Shown: positions 16,058 to 25,437, numbered from the stretch's first letter. The stretch is DNA of 64,000 bases from Porticoccaceae bacterium (GCA_024644595.1 JAHEHL010000005.1:62001-126000), one strand, 5' to 3'. Notes: generated by a model from the sequence alone, not told the origin. Made by a program: numbers and translations.

Positions 16058-17854
16058 GTGAAACAAAAGCTTCTACAGATAACTGCGCCGTCGGCTGCAG
16101 CGGTGGTAGGCGTTGATGCCTGCCCGGGTCAGCAGTTGCAGAAAGGTCAGCCGCTAATGACGTTGGAGTCGATGAAAATGCAGACTGTGGTTGTGGCGCC
16201 GGCCGATATGCAGGTTGAATTGATAGCGGTGGCAGCGGGCGACACGGTGCAGGCGGAACAGCTGCTCTGCAAGGCCAGGGCGCTGGAGTCAGAGACTGAG
16301 ATGCAGGTTGAAGCAACTATCGCGAGCAGTCAGTCATCGGCAAGCATGCTGCAGGCGTTGCAACAGCAATTGGCGTATTCCTCTGATGCGCTGCGCAGTG
16401 ATGCGGTGGCGCGGCGTCATGCCAAGGGTTATCGCACGGCCCGGGAAAATCTTGATAATCTCTGTGATAAAGACTCTTTTGTTGAATATGGTCAGCTGGC
16501 GGTGGCGGCTCAGCGTGGGCGCAAAGAGGCTGAAACGCTCAAGATCGAGACTGCTGCCGATGGTGTGATTACCGGTCTGGCAACCATTAACGCTAGCCAG
16601 TTTGGTGAGCAGGCCGCTCAGGTGGCGGTAATTGTCAATGATTACACAGTGCTGGCTGGCACGCAGGGCTATTTTCATCACCGCAAAATTGATCGTATTC
16701 TTGATCAGGCTGAGCGCGCCAGTCTGCCAGTAGTGATGTATACCGAGGGCGGTGGCGGACGGCCCGGGGACACTGATGTAAAGACTCAGATCGGTGGTTT
16801 GGATGTGCCGAGTTTTGCCAGTTGGGCGGGTCTGAGCGGTCGAGTGCCGCTGATTGCAGTGAATAATGGTTATTGCTTTGCCGGCAATGCAGCATTGTTT
16901 GGCTGTGCAGATATTCGTATTGCTACGCAGACCTCATGGATTGGTATGGCGGGCCCGGCGATGATCGAAGGCGGTGGATTGGGCAAATTTGCGCCGACCG
17001 ATATCGGCCCGATTGAGGTGCAAGCCAATAATGGTGTGGTTGACCTGGTGGCGGAAAATGAAGCTCATGCTACGCAATTGGCGCAGCATTGTTTGAGTTA
17101 TTTTCAGGGCGATCTGTTGTCCTGGGACTGTGCGGACCAGGCTCAGCTGGGTGCGTTGATGCCGGATGATCGTCGCTACGTGTACGATATTCGTGCGCTG
17201 ATTAAGCAGTTAGTGGATTGTGACAGTTTTGTTGAGTTGTCGCGCCTCTATGGCAGTGGTGTTGTGACGGGATTTGTACGGATTGAGGGCAGGGCGATGG
17301 GCCTGCTTGCCAATGATTGCAAGGTTTTGGGTGGTGCGGTGGATGCTGAGGCGGCAGATAAGGCGGCGCGCTTTATTCGACTCTGTAACAGTTTCTCGAT
17401 TCCCGTTTTGTCACTCTGTGATACTCCCGGCTTTATGGTTGGGCCGGCGAGCGAGGAGCAGGCGTCGGTGCGGCGTATGGCGAATCTGTTTATTGCCGGC
17501 GCGCAGACGACGGTGCCGATTGTGGCGATCTTTTTACGCAAAGGTTATGGCTTGGGTGCCATGGCGATGGCCGGTGGCAGTTTTCATCGGCCGGTGTATA
17601 CCGCGGCTTGGCCGTCGGGCGAATTTGGTGGCATGGGCCTGGAAGGCGCGGTGCGACTTGGATTTAAAAAGGAGCTCGAGGCCGAGATCGATCAGCAGGC
17701 GCGTGAGGCACTGTTTAACAAGCTGGTGGAGGAGATGTATCAGTTGGGTAAGGCCACCGAAGCGGCGGCCCATCTGGAGATTGATGCGGTGATTGATCCT
17801 GCGACCACTCGTGCGGTGATTAGCCGGGCCCTGGCTGGCTCTTTAGCGAATTAG
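16058..17854 (+). CDS. Biotinyl-domain/carboxyltransferase fusion of an acyl-CoA carboxylase
   Basis: The N-terminal 75 residues form a biotin-carrier domain with the attachment motif LESMKMQT (Lys40). Residues about 115-598 form a carboxyltransferase domain of the propionyl/acetyl-CoA carboxylase beta family, with its two halves. Gly-rich acyl-CoA-binding motifs appear in both, for example GGGGRPGDTD and GYGLGAMAMAG. It would transfer carboxyl from biotin to an acyl-CoA or similar acceptor. The GTG start at 16058 puts the biotinyl fold at the very N-terminus. Carrier domains are more often fused to biotin carboxylase, which is missing from this neighbourhood. The substrate is unknown. Confidence 0.8.
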   Translation: MKQKLLQITAPSAAAVVGVDACPGQQLQKGQPLMTLESMKMQTVVVAPADMQVELIAVAAGDTVQAEQLLCKARALESETEMQVEATIASSQSSASMLQALQQQLAYSSDALRSDAVARRHAKGYRTARENLDNLCDKDSFVEYGQLAVAAQRGRKEAETLKIETAADGVITGLATINASQFGEQAAQVAVIVNDYTVLAGTQGYFHHRKIDRILDQAERASLPVVMYTEGGGGRPGDTDVKTQIGGLDVPSFASWAGLSGRVPLIAVNNGYCFAGNAALFGCADIRIATQTSWIGMAGPAMIEGGGLGKFAPTDIGPIEVQANNGVVDLVAENEAHATQLAQHCLSYFQGDLLSWDCADQAQLGALMPDDRRYVYDIRALIKQLVDCDSFVELSRLYGSGVVTGFVRIEGRAMGLLANDCKVLGGAVDAEAADKAARFIRLCNSFSIPVLSLCDTPGFMVGPASEEQASVRRMANLFIAGAQTTVPIVAIFLRKGYGLGAMAMAGGSFHRPVYTAAWPSGEFGGMGLEGAVRLGFKKELEAEIDQQAREALFNKLVEEMYQLGKATEAAAHLEIDAVIDPATTRAVISRALAGSLAN

Positions 17855-17870
17855 CCCTCTGGCCGTCTAA

Positions 17871-17910
17871 CCCTTTAGCCCTTTAGCCCTTTAGCCCTTT
17901 AGCCCTTTAG
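17871..17910. repeat. Five tandem copies of the octamer CCCTTTAG
   Basis: Five perfect 8-bp units lie between the convergent carboxyltransferase and YeeN genes, and a partial CCC follows. The last unit supplies the TAA stop of the minus-strand yeeN gene. Copy-number change by slippage would not alter either protein, because a stop recurs in each unit. Confidence 0.95.
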
Positions 17911-18626
17911 CCCAGTTCGGCGCTGTGGTAGATGTTTTGCACATCGTCGAGATTGTCGAGCATGGAAATGAAGCGTTCAAACATTTCAACATCGTCACCG
18001 CTGACCAGGGTGGTGGCCTGGGGAATGAACTGAATCTCGTCCACGTCGTAGTCGATGTCACCAAACGCATCGGTTAGCGCTTGTTTGGCTTTGAACGATT
18101 CGGTGTGTGGGGCAAAGACAGTTAACATCCCGTCTTCATTTTCGATATCGATCACATCTACGTCGTTCATCAGCAGAGTTTCAAGCACCGCTTCTTCGTC
18201 TTGCCCGGCAAACTTCAAAATTGTCAGATGATCAAACATATGACTCACTGATCCCTGAGTGCCGATCTTGGTTTTGGTCTTGGTAAAGCACAGTCGCACA
18301 TCACCAAAGGTGCGATTGGGATTGTCGGTGAGACACTCGATAATCACCATGCAGTTGCCGGGTCCGTAGCCTTCATAGCGGGCGAGTTCGAAGTTTTCGC
18401 CGGCGCCGCCTTTGGCTTTTTCAATGGCTTTGTCGATGACATGGGTTGGCACTTGGTCTTTTTTGGCGCGCTCGATCAAACTACGCAGTGCCAGGTTCCC
18501 TGCGGGGTCTAGCCCCCCGGCTTTGGCGCAGACATAAATTTCGCGGCCGTATTTGCTGTAAACCCGGGCTTTGGCGTCCGAAGTTTTAGCCATTGATTCT
18601 TTGCGGTTTTGGTAGGCTCTACCCAT
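17907..18626 (-). CDS. YebC/PmpR family protein, YeeN subtype
   Basis: This 239-residue protein belongs to the YebC/PmpR family, whose members act as transcription regulators or help ribosomes at difficult sequences. The N-terminus [14 protein letters not shown] and the motifs [34 protein letters not shown] and YEGYGPGNC mark the YeeN-type branch. Typical YebC begins MAGHSKW. It lies 448 bp from gltX with tRNA-Ala between. It is not next to ruvC, where yebC often sits, so a canonical yebC may lie elsewhere in the genome. Confidence 0.9.
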   Translation of the reverse strand: MGRAYQNRKESMAKTSDAKARVYSKYGREIYVCAKAGGLDPAGNLALRSLIERAKKDQVPTHVIDKAIEKAKGGAGENFELARYEGYGPGNCMVIIECLTDNPNRTFGDVRLCFTKTKTKIGTQGSVSHMFDHLTILKFAGQDEEAVLETLLMNDVDVIDIENEDGMLTVFAPHTESFKAKQALTDAFGDIDYDVDEIQFIPQATTLVSGDDVEMFERFISMLDNLDDVQNIYHSAELG

Positions 18627-18890
18627 GTTCAGTTCCAGTCCAAATAATTAGACCGGATTCTACAACAGCTCGAGCGCGAGAGCATTCGAAACTAGCGGTA
18701 AGGGTTGATATTTTCTTGTCTGCTTTCTCGAACAGTTGAGAGGCTTTTATTTTGACCGCCGACGAATCTTCAAAACAAGCATTAGAGACATGCTGTGAAT
18801 AGTTTCCTGTCCGCTCGGTAGCGGTATCCCCGTTGCTTATGGTCTTAGATGCTTGCTCTGAACCTCTTGAATTTACTTCTATTTGGGCAA
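18627..18890. other. Gene-free stretch upstream of yeeN
   Basis: I find no credible open frame, RNA fold or repeat in these 264 bp. Together with the adjoining tRNA-Ala terminator it makes up the gap between the yeeN start and tRNA-Ala. The yeeN promoter should lie here, but no convincing -35/-10 pair could be picked. Confidence 0.5.
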
Positions 18891-18894
18891 ATAA

Positions 18895-18924
18895 AAACCC
18901 CCAAACCTTACGGTTTGAGGGTTT
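18895..18924 (-). terminator. Terminator of tRNA-Ala
   Basis: A 13-bp stem with one G-T pair (arms 18895-18907 and 18912-18924) closes a 4-nt loop just after the tRNA-Ala 3' end on the minus strand. T residues follow on that strand. Confidence 0.8.
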
Positions 18925-18929
18925 GTATT

Positions 18930-19005
18930 TGGTGGAGCCTAGCGGGATCGAACCGCTGACCTCAACACTGCCAGTGTTGCGCTCTCCCAGCTGAGCTAAG
19001 GCCCC
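18930..19005 (-). tRNA. tRNA-Ala (anticodon GGC)
   Basis: Read on the minus strand, the acceptor arms are GGGGCCT and AGGCTCC, with one G-T pair. The D-arm TTAGCTCAGCTGGGAGAGC, anticodon stem CAACA/TGTTG with loop CTGGCAG (anticodon GGC) and T-loop TTCGATC are intact, and CCA is encoded. It lies downstream of gltX on the same strand but has its own promoter. Confidence 0.97.
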
Positions 19006-19019
19006 AAAAGCGAACGCGC

Positions 19020-19048
19020 ATAATAGGGATCAGGTTATGGCAAGTCAA
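19020..19048 (-). promoter_or_regulatory. Sigma-70 promoter of tRNA-Ala
   Basis: On the minus strand, TTGACT (19043-19048) and TATTAT (19020-19025) are spaced by exactly 17 bp, followed by a GCGCG discriminator of the kind linked to stringent control of stable RNA genes. It lies in the gap after gltX, 14 bp from the tRNA 5' end. Confidence 0.78.
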
Positions 19049-19074
19049 GCGCGTTATCCCTGTTTAAAGGGCTT

Positions 19075-20556
19075 TCAGCTGAGTTGCTGATAGTCCTTTT
19101 CGAGGTTTTTTAGTTTCTTTTTGCCGATACCGCCGAGTAGTTCTATTGCGTGCCTCAGGCGGGCGCGTGACATATCTGCGCCGAGCAGGTTCATGGAGTC
19201 CATTACCGAAATGGAGGCACTACTGCCGGCGATGGCGATAAATAAGGGTGCCAGGAAGGGCTTGAGTTTGATCTCCATAGCGTCGGCAACTTCTTTGAGG
19301 GCGTTGAAGATAGTGTCGCGCTTCCAGGATTGCACGGCTTCGAGTTTCCACAGGGCGAACTGCAGTACTTTTATAAGTTGTTCGTCGTCCATACCGGCGC
19401 TGCGCAGGTCATCAGCGTTTATTGGCAACATACCGGATATCAGGTAGTTACCCAGCGGGGCGAGATCGGAGAGTGTTTCCATACGCTGCTTTGCGAACGG
19501 CAGGAAAGCCATCAGGGTGTCACGGTTGAGGGCCCACTGCTGGAGTCGGTCGGCGAGTTGTTCATCACTGAGTTCTTCGCGAATCCAGGTGCCGTTGAGC
19601 CAGCTGAGTTTTTCAACATCAAATACCGGACCGCCGAGGGACACGCGCTGGATATCAAAGACGTCGAGCATTTCGGCGAGGGTAAATTTCTCACGCTCGT
19701 CTGGCATTGACCAACCCATGCGGCCGAGGTAGTTGATCATCGCTTCGGGCAGGTAACCCATGCGTTGATAAAACAGGATGCTGGTAGGGTTTTTGCGTTT
19801 GGATAATTTGCTCTTGTCGGTGTTGCGCAGCAGTGGCAGGTGACAGAAGATCGGTGTTTCCCAGCCAAAGTATTGATAGAGCAAGATATGTTTGGGCGCC
19901 GAGTTGATCCACTCCTCGCCGCGGATAACATGACTGATCTGCATCAGGTGATCGTCCACTACATTGGCAAGATGATAGGTGGGCATGCCGTCGGCTTTGA
20001 GTAATACCTGCAGGTCGATCTGTGACCAGTCGATGCTTATCTCGCCGCGCAGCATATCGTTAAATACACACTGCCCTTGGCGGGGCACATTCATGCGCAC
20101 TACGTGGCTTTCGTTGTTGGCGAGGCGATTGGCTATCTCATCTTGCTCGAGATGCAGGCAGTGGCCGTCGTAGCCAACCGGCAGCTTCTCTTCCATCTGG
20201 GTTTTGCGTAATTCGTCGAGACGTTCGTTAGTGCAGAAGCAGCGGAAGGCGTGGCCGCTATCGAGCAATTGATCGGCGTGTTGGCGATAGATTTCAGAGC
20301 GCTCGCTTTGCCGATACGGGCCGTGGGGGCCGCCATTGTCCGGGCCTTCGTCCCACTCGAGCCCGAGCCAATGCAGGGCGTCGAGGATGGCCTGTTCAGA
20401 TTCCGGGGTCGAGCGTGCTTGGTCTGTATCTTCAATCCGCAGCAGAAACTGTCCACCCTGACTGTGGGCAAAGGCCATGTTAAACAGCGCAACATAGGCT
20501 GTTCCAACATGAGGGTCGCCGGTGGGAGAGGGTGCAATGCGGGTGCGAACAGTCAT
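19075..20556 (-). CDS. gltX: Glutamate--tRNA ligase
   Basis: GltX charges tRNA-Glu. The class I HIGH-type motif is [10 protein letters not shown] at residues 9-18 and the KMSKS-type loop is KLSKR at 250-254. A likely zinc site is formed by Cys106, Cys108, Cys133 and His135, as in the E. coli enzyme. The 493-residue length and the C-terminal anticodon-binding helical domain are normal. The first residues [11 protein letters not shown] fit the family start. tRNA-Ala follows on the same strand, a common arrangement in gammaproteobacteria. Confidence 0.96.
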   Translation of the reverse strand: MTVRTRIAPSPTGDPHVGTAYVALFNMAFAHSQGGQFLLRIEDTDQARSTPESEQAILDALHWLGLEWDEGPDNGGPHGPYRQSERSEIYRQHADQLLDSGHAFRCFCTNERLDELRKTQMEEKLPVGYDGHCLHLEQDEIANRLANNESHVVRMNVPRQGQCVFNDMLRGEISIDWSQIDLQVLLKADGMPTYHLANVVDDHLMQISHVIRGEEWINSAPKHILLYQYFGWETPIFCHLPLLRNTDKSKLSKRKNPTSILFYQRMGYLPEAMINYLGRMGWSMPDEREKFTLAEMLDVFDIQRVSLGGPVFDVEKLSWLNGTWIREELSDEQLADRLQQWALNRDTLMAFLPFAKQRMETLSDLAPLGNYLISGMLPINADDLRSAGMDDEQLIKVLQFALWKLEAVQSWKRDTIFNALKEVADAMEIKLKPFLAPLFIAIAGSSASISVMDSMNLLGADMSRARLRHAIELLGGIGKKKLKNLEKDYQQLS

Positions 20557-20654
20557 CGAAAGATCCAGTTAAAAATCAGTTGAAAAAGCGAAGCCGCATT
20601 ATACGTTTTAGACGGGGGGCTATGTCACTAATTGTGTCTGAAAAACTCTCCGAT

Positions 20655-21539
20655 CTAAGTGTCGGCATTGCGACATTGCTGCATCCACCAGTCAATCGCG
20701 ACTTTTCTGTGGCGATTTTTTGGCAGAGCAAAATAAAATGTTCGCGTCATATCTCGTTTCGGCAGTTTGAGCGGCACCAGGTCACCGCTTTTGAAGTTGT
20801 TGTGCAGAACAATTTCCGAGAGACAGCCAATGCCCAGCCCTGCTTCAACAGCTTTTTTAATCGCTTCGTTATGTTTGAATTGCAGGTAAATATCCAGTTG
20901 TGGCACCAACCCGGCCAGCGCTTTATTAAAAGTCTGACGCGCGCCGGATTCGGGTTCACGTAGTATCCACCTGGCGCTGGTGATATCGCTGTCGCTGAGA
21001 CGTTGTTTTTTGGCCAGCGGGTGATCAGGGCTACAAAAAACCCTGAGCTGATCTTGGCGCCAGGGGATCAGTTCTAACTCACGGTGGTGGATTTCACCTT
21101 CGATCATGCCAATATCGACCTCGTAGTTAAGCACCTGCTCTGCAACATCAGGGCTGTTGCCGACATTGATGTCCACTTTTGCTTGTGGGTGTTGAGAGAG
21201 GTAGCCCGCCAGATAACTGACGGCCAGGTGGTTGCCGATCGTAAAGCTGGCGGCAATTTTGATATGGCCAATATCGCTGAGCCCTTCTAATGCCTGCTCA
21301 AACTCATCGGCCTGTGCGATTAAAACCTGGGCTTTATCGCGCAGCGTAATGCCGGTCGCATTGAGCTTTAAGGTTTTACCCGAGCGACTAAACAGATTGG
21401 TGTCGTAGGCTTGCTCTAAAGTCTGCAGGGCTGAGCTTGCCGCGGATTGCGACATATGCAGTTCATCAGCGGCTCGAGAGATGTTTTCATAGCGGGCGAT
21501 GGCGAGAAAAATCTGCAACTGTCGGAGGCTATATTTCAT
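20655..21539 (-). CDS. LysR-family transcriptional regulator
   Basis: The N-terminal winged helix-turn-helix covers about residues 3-62 (LRQLQIFLAIARYENISRAA, then SQSAASSALQTLE). The rest is a periplasmic-binding-like effector domain. It is 294 residues long and transcribed divergently from cysC-sat. A perfect 19-bp palindrome lies in the shared promoter gap. The layout suggests it controls sulfate activation and its own synthesis. The N-terminus resembles YeiE/CbbR-like members more than CysB, but I cannot assign an effector. Confidence 0.88.
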   Translation of the reverse strand: MKYSLRQLQIFLAIARYENISRAADELHMSQSAASSALQTLEQAYDTNLFSRSGKTLKLNATGITLRDKAQVLIAQADEFEQALEGLSDIGHIKIAASFTIGNHLAVSYLAGYLSQHPQAKVDINVGNSPDVAEQVLNYEVDIGMIEGEIHHRELELIPWRQDQLRVFCSPDHPLAKKQRLSDSDITSARWILREPESGARQTFNKALAGLVPQLDIYLQFKHNEAIKKAVEAGLGIGCLSEIVLHNNFKSGDLVPLKLPKRDMTRTFYFALPKNRHRKVAIDWWMQQCRNADT

Positions 21540-21568
21540 TTCTTTGGTACTTTTTCGGGTTGGATGTG

Positions 21569-21587
21569 TTATCGATTAAATCGATAA
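21569..21587. promoter_or_regulatory. Perfect palindrome, likely LysR-type operator
   Basis: The 9-bp arms TTATCGATT and AATCGATAA flank a single A. It lies 30 bp upstream of the LysR gene start and about 100 bp upstream of cysC, and it contains the T-N11-A core typical of LysR-type boxes. Confidence 0.65.
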
Positions 21588-21687
21588 TGTAACGCATAAT
21601 ATCCTGTTTTACTTATAGTTTAAAAGCCTCTACTATCGCGACTTTAATTAACTCAAGTTTAAACTAGCCCACAGAAGGCGGATGGTT

Positions 21688-22302
21688 ATGACAGAACAAA
21701 AAGCAACCAATGTTACTTGGCATGATGGTGATATTACCCTTGAGGATCGCAATGCACTGATGGGCCAAAAAGGCGCTACGTTGTGGTTTACCGGGCTGTC
21801 TGGTAGCGGTAAAAGTACCGTTGCGGTGGCGCTGGAAAAAGCGCTGTTTGAACGCGGCTGCCTCAGTTACCGTCTGGATGGCGACAATATTCGTCTCGGG
21901 ATCAATAAAAATCTCGGTTTCTCTGCTGAAGATCGCACCGAGAATATCCGCCGTATCGGTGAGATCGCCAAGCTGTTCGTCGACTCGAGTGTGATTGCAC
22001 TGTCGAGTTTTATCAGTCCTTACCGCGCTGACCGCGACGAGGTACGCGCGCTGCACGCCGAGTCGGGGTATCCGTTTGTCGAAGTGTTTGTAGACTGTGC
22101 ACTGGAAGAAGCAGAGCGCCGTGATCCCAAGGGGCTGTATAAAAAAGCCCGCGCTGGAGAGATCAAAAACTTTACCGGGATTGACGACCCCTATGAGGCG
22201 CCACTCGCAGCTGAGATCCATCTGCGGACCGATCAGATGAGCCTGGAGGAAGAGGTGAATGTGATTATCCGCTATCTTGAAGCTAACAATTTTATTGTTT
22301 AA
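21688..22302 (+). CDS. cysC: Adenylylsulfate (APS) kinase
   Basis: CysC phosphorylates APS to PAPS, the second step of sulfate activation. The P-loop GLSGSGKS is at residues 36-43, followed by the APS-binding RLDGDNIR and the mobile lid region FISPYRADRD. I prefer the ATG at 21688, which lies 9 nt after a GAAGG ribosome site. An ATG at 21682 lies too close to it. The protein is 204 residues. sat follows 57 bp downstream, so both steps of PAPS synthesis are in one unit. Confidence 0.95.
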   Translation: MTEQKATNVTWHDGDITLEDRNALMGQKGATLWFTGLSGSGKSTVAVALEKALFERGCLSYRLDGDNIRLGINKNLGFSAEDRTENIRRIGEIAKLFVDSSVIALSSFISPYRADRDEVRALHAESGYPFVEVFVDCALEEAERRDPKGLYKKARAGEIKNFTGIDDPYEAPLAAEIHLRTDQMSLEEEVNVIIRYLEANNFIV

Positions 22303-22359
22303 AGCCCGTTACCGGTTAGCACCTGAATTATTTGATTTCACATTAATGGAGAAACACCT

Positions 22360-23547
22360 TTGATTAAGCCCCATGGATCAGAACACCTCAACTCACTGCT
22401 TGTCGATGCAGCAAAAAAGCAACAGCTGCTGACCGAAGCCGAGTCACTGCCTTCGCTGCTGCTTAATTCGGCTGCGGCCGCTAATGCCGTGATGCTCGGT
22501 GCCGGATACTTTAATCCGCTGACGGGTTATATGAATCTTGCCGATGCGTTGAGTGTGTCGCAGACACTGCACACTACTGATGGCCTGTTCTGGCCCGTGC
22601 CAGTGATCAATCTGGCTAAAGATGTTTCGGCGATTACTGGTGCCAGCCGCATTGCGCTGCGCGACCCAAACACCGCGGGCAATCCGGTCATGGCGATTAT
22701 GGATGTGGCGGCGATTGAGGAGGTGTCTGATGAGCAAATCCAAAGTATGGCGGCCGATATTTTTGGCACGCTTGATCCCGAGCATCCCGGTGTTGCGACC
22801 TTTACCAAACTTGGTAACCAGCTTATATCGGGTAATATTCAGGTGCTCAACCTGAGCTATTTTCAGGCCGATTTCCCTGATACCTTCCGCACTGCGACAG
22901 AGATTCGCAACGAAATCGCCGAGCGCGGTTGGAACAAGGTTGTCGCGTTCCAGACCCGCAATCCGATGCACCGTGCCCACGAAGAGCTCTGTCATATGGC
23001 CATGGAGCGTCTCGGTGCCGATGGCATTGTCGTGCATATGTTACTCGGTAAGTTAAAAGAAGGTGATATTCCGGCGTCGGTGCGCGATGACTGCATTCGC
23101 AAAATGGTTGAACTGTATTTTCCAGAGAATACCGTGATGGTAACGGGTTATGGTTTCGATATGCTCTATGCCGGTCCCCGTGAGGCGGTGCTGCACGCGG
23201 TGTTCCGTCAGAATATGGGCTGTACTCACCTGATTGTCGGTCGCGATCACGCGGGTGTCGGTGACTATTACGGTGCCTTTGACGCACAGACGATCTTTGA
23301 TGAGAAAGTCCCTGCCGGTTCACTGGAAATTGAAATTTTTAATGCCGATCACACCGCTTTTTCCACCAAACTCAATCGTGTGGTAATGATGAATGAAGCC
23401 GAAGATCACACCAAGGATGATTTTATCCTGCTCTCCGGTACCAAGGTTCGGCAGATGTTGGGTGATGGCATTGCGCCACCGCCTGAGTTCTCACGTCCTG
23501 AAGTGGCGCAGATTTTAATGGATTACTACCAGTTGGAAAACGCCTGA
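22360..23547 (+). CDS. sat: Sulfate adenylyltransferase, homo-oligomeric Sat type
   Basis: Sat makes APS from sulfate and ATP. The ATP-binding motif FQTRNPMHRAHE is at residues 197-208 and GRDHAGVG at 294-301. This is the single-subunit type, unlike the CysD/CysN heterodimer common in gammaproteobacteria. The start is TTG at 22360, supported by GGAG 8 nt upstream and by the normal N-terminus of the product (395 residues). A strong bidirectional terminator follows the stop. Confidence 0.95.
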   Translation: MIKPHGSEHLNSLLVDAAKKQQLLTEAESLPSLLLNSAAAANAVMLGAGYFNPLTGYMNLADALSVSQTLHTTDGLFWPVPVINLAKDVSAITGASRIALRDPNTAGNPVMAIMDVAAIEEVSDEQIQSMAADIFGTLDPEHPGVATFTKLGNQLISGNIQVLNLSYFQADFPDTFRTATEIRNEIAERGWNKVVAFQTRNPMHRAHEELCHMAMERLGADGIVVHMLLGKLKEGDIPASVRDDCIRKMVELYFPENTVMVTGYGFDMLYAGPREAVLHAVFRQNMGCTHLIVGRDHAGVGDYYGAFDAQTIFDEKVPAGSLEIEIFNADHTAFSTKLNRVVMMNEAEDHTKDDFILLSGTKVRQMLGDGIAPPPEFSRPEVAQILMDYYQLENA

Positions 23548-23570
23548 TATTTGGCGCCTTAAACTGAATA

Positions 23571-23605
23571 AAAAAACCGCTGGTTTCATCGCCAGCGGTT
23601 TTTTT
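23571..23605. terminator. Bidirectional terminator between sat and the SDR gene
   Basis: An A run, a 7-bp stem (ACCGCTGG-type arm with CCAGCGG), an 8-nt loop and a T run form a symmetrical terminator serving sat on the plus strand and the convergent SDR gene on the minus strand. Confidence 0.9.
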
Positions 23606-23622
23606 GTTACTGCTGATATCGC

Positions 23623-24387
23623 TTAGAGTGTCAGGCCGCCGTCCACGACAATGCATTCGCCGTTGGTATAGCTTGATGCATCAGATACTAAATAGAGCAC
23701 CGTGCCGGCCATTTCATGGGGCTCAGCATGGCGCTTCATGGGGATGGTGCTGATGGCGGTTTGATAGATATCCTGGTTGCTGAACAGTGCGCCGGCAAAT
23801 TGGGTTTTGGTGAGGCCGGGCAGCAGGGCATTAACTCGAATGCCAAGACCACCGCACTCCTTGGCAAAGGCTTTAGTCATATTGACCACCGCGGCTTTGG
23901 TGATGGAGTAGATGCCTTGCATAGGGCCCGGTTGCAGCGCATTAATCGAGGCGGTATTGACGATACTGCCGCCACCGTTGTCGCGCATCAGTTTGCCGGC
24001 TTCCACTGACATAAAGAAGTAACCGCGAATATTGACATCGACGGTCTTGCTGTAGGCGCCGAGATCGGTGTCGAGAATATGGCCAAAGTAGGGGTTGGTG
24101 GCGGCATTATTAACGAGGATGTCGAGTCGGCCATATTTGCTTCTAATCACTGCAAAGGCTTCTTCAATCTGTTCCATGCTGCCAACATGGCAAGCCAAGG
24201 CCTCGGCACTACCGCCGTTAGCAGTGATTTGATCGGCCACTTGCTGACAGCCATCAAGTTTGCGACTTGAGACGATTACGTGAGCACCTTGCTCTGCGAG
24301 CAGCACTGCAATGGCTTCGCCGATACCGCGACTGGCGCCGGTGACTAAGGCGATTTTGCCGGTCAGATCAAAAAGGGTTGTAGCCAT
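23623..24387 (-). CDS. SDR-family oxidoreductase
   Basis: This is a classical short-chain dehydrogenase/reductase of 254 residues. The NAD(P)-binding TGASRGIG is at residues 16-23, NNAA at 93-96, and the catalytic triad is Ser147, Tyr160 and Lys164 in the YSITK stretch. The substrate cannot be predicted. It lies 28 bp from the nitronate monooxygenase gene on the same strand, so the two are probably co-transcribed. Confidence 0.88.
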   Translation of the reverse strand: MATTLFDLTGKIALVTGASRGIGEAIAVLLAEQGAHVIVSSRKLDGCQQVADQITANGGSAEALACHVGSMEQIEEAFAVIRSKYGRLDILVNNAATNPYFGHILDTDLGAYSKTVDVNIRGYFFMSVEAGKLMRDNGGGSIVNTASINALQPGPMQGIYSITKAAVVNMTKAFAKECGGLGIRVNALLPGLTKTQFAGALFSNQDIYQTAISTIPMKRHAEPHEMAGTVLYLVSDASSYTNGECIVVDGGLTL

Positions 24388-24414
24388 GTCGTATCACTCC
24401 AAAATAGTAAAAAA

Positions 24415-25389
24415 TCAGTTTATAAATCCGCTCAGACGCTGCTGAATAATGGTTTTAGCCTCGGCCATAATAGTGTCGATCAGTTGCTGGACAGTGGGTT
24501 GGTCATGGATCAGTCCGGCAACCATGCCGCAGGACCATGCACCGGCATCCATGTCGCCGTTGTGCATGACTTTGGGGTAGACGCCGGCGACCTCCGCGGC
24601 AATGTCGTCAAACTTGATGTCGTTGCCCAGGGCCGCCTCTTTTTGCAGCAGTCGCTCGACACTGGGGTTGGTCAGCACGCGTTCTGTATTGCGCAGCGGG
24701 CGCATAACTAATCTGGTGTCCAACTCACTGGCAGCGAGGATCGCCTGTTTAACATTTTCATGCACAGGGGCTTCTTTGGTGACGATAAAGCGTGTGCCCA
24801 TATTGATGCCTTCAGCGCCCAGTGCCAGCGCCGCAACCAAGCTGCGGCCATCGGCCATGCCACCCGAGGCAACAAACGGAATGGTCAGTTCGTCTGCGGC
24901 TCGCGGCAGCAGGATGAAGTTGGGGACATCATCTTCACCGGGGTGGCCGCCGCATTCGAATCCATCGACTGACACCGCATCGCAACCAATGGCTTCGGCC
25001 TTGAGTGCGTGGCGCACCGACGTGCACTTGTGGATGACCTTGATATTGTGCTGTTTCAGAATCGGCAGCCACTGAGCTGGGTTATTACCAGCGGTCTCAA
25101 CCACTTTAACGCCGCCATCGATAATGGCCTGAATTAGACCGGGATAATCGGGCGGGGTTAGCGAGGGTAAAAAGGTCAGGTTAACGCCAAAGGGTTTGTC
25201 AGTCATTTCGCGGCAGCGGGCAATTTCATTGGCGAGTTTTTCTGGTGTACCCTGAGTCAGCCCGGTAATGATGCCCAAACCGCCGGCATTGGACACTGCC
25301 GCGGCAAGCTCAGCGAAACCGACATGGTGCATGCCGCCCTGAATAACCGGGTGTTGGATGCCAAGCATTTCGGTAATCCGTGTTTTCAT
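24415..25389 (-). CDS. Nitronate monooxygenase / 2-nitropropane dioxygenase family flavoprotein
   Basis: This is an FMN-dependent TIM-barrel enzyme. The N-terminus MKTRITEMLGIQHPVIQGGM and the phosphate-binding segments GGMADG and LGAEGINMGTRF are characteristic. The start at 25389 is supported by AGGAGAG just upstream. The frame extends 45 bp further without a ribosome site. The length is 324 residues. Members oxidise nitronates, but many related proteins are enoyl reductases or of unknown substrate, so the exact reaction is open. The upstream sulfatase gene ends 3 bp from the extended frame. Confidence 0.83.
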   Translation of the reverse strand: MKTRITEMLGIQHPVIQGGMHHVGFAELAAAVSNAGGLGIITGLTQGTPEKLANEIARCREMTDKPFGVNLTFLPSLTPPDYPGLIQAIIDGGVKVVETAGNNPAQWLPILKQHNIKVIHKCTSVRHALKAEAIGCDAVSVDGFECGGHPGEDDVPNFILLPRAADELTIPFVASGGMADGRSLVAALALGAEGINMGTRFIVTKEAPVHENVKQAILAASELDTRLVMRPLRNTERVLTNPSVERLLQKEAALGNDIKFDDIAAEVAGVYPKVMHNGDMDAGAWSCGMVAGLIHDQPTVQQLIDTIMAEAKTIIQQRLSGFIN

Positions 25390-25437
25390 TATTCTCTCCT
25401 GAATCCTATTTAATCGGTTTGGTGGCCCTGTCATGAG

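Noticed and set aside
17871-17910. Octamer array considered as a CRISPR or telomere-like repeat
   Set aside because: Units are contiguous without spacers, only 8 bp long and five in number, so it is a simple microsatellite.
22444-23037. Minus-strand open frame of 197 codons inside sat
   Set aside because: It is antisense to a well-conserved ATP sulfurylase and shows only arginine/histidine-rich shadow sequence.
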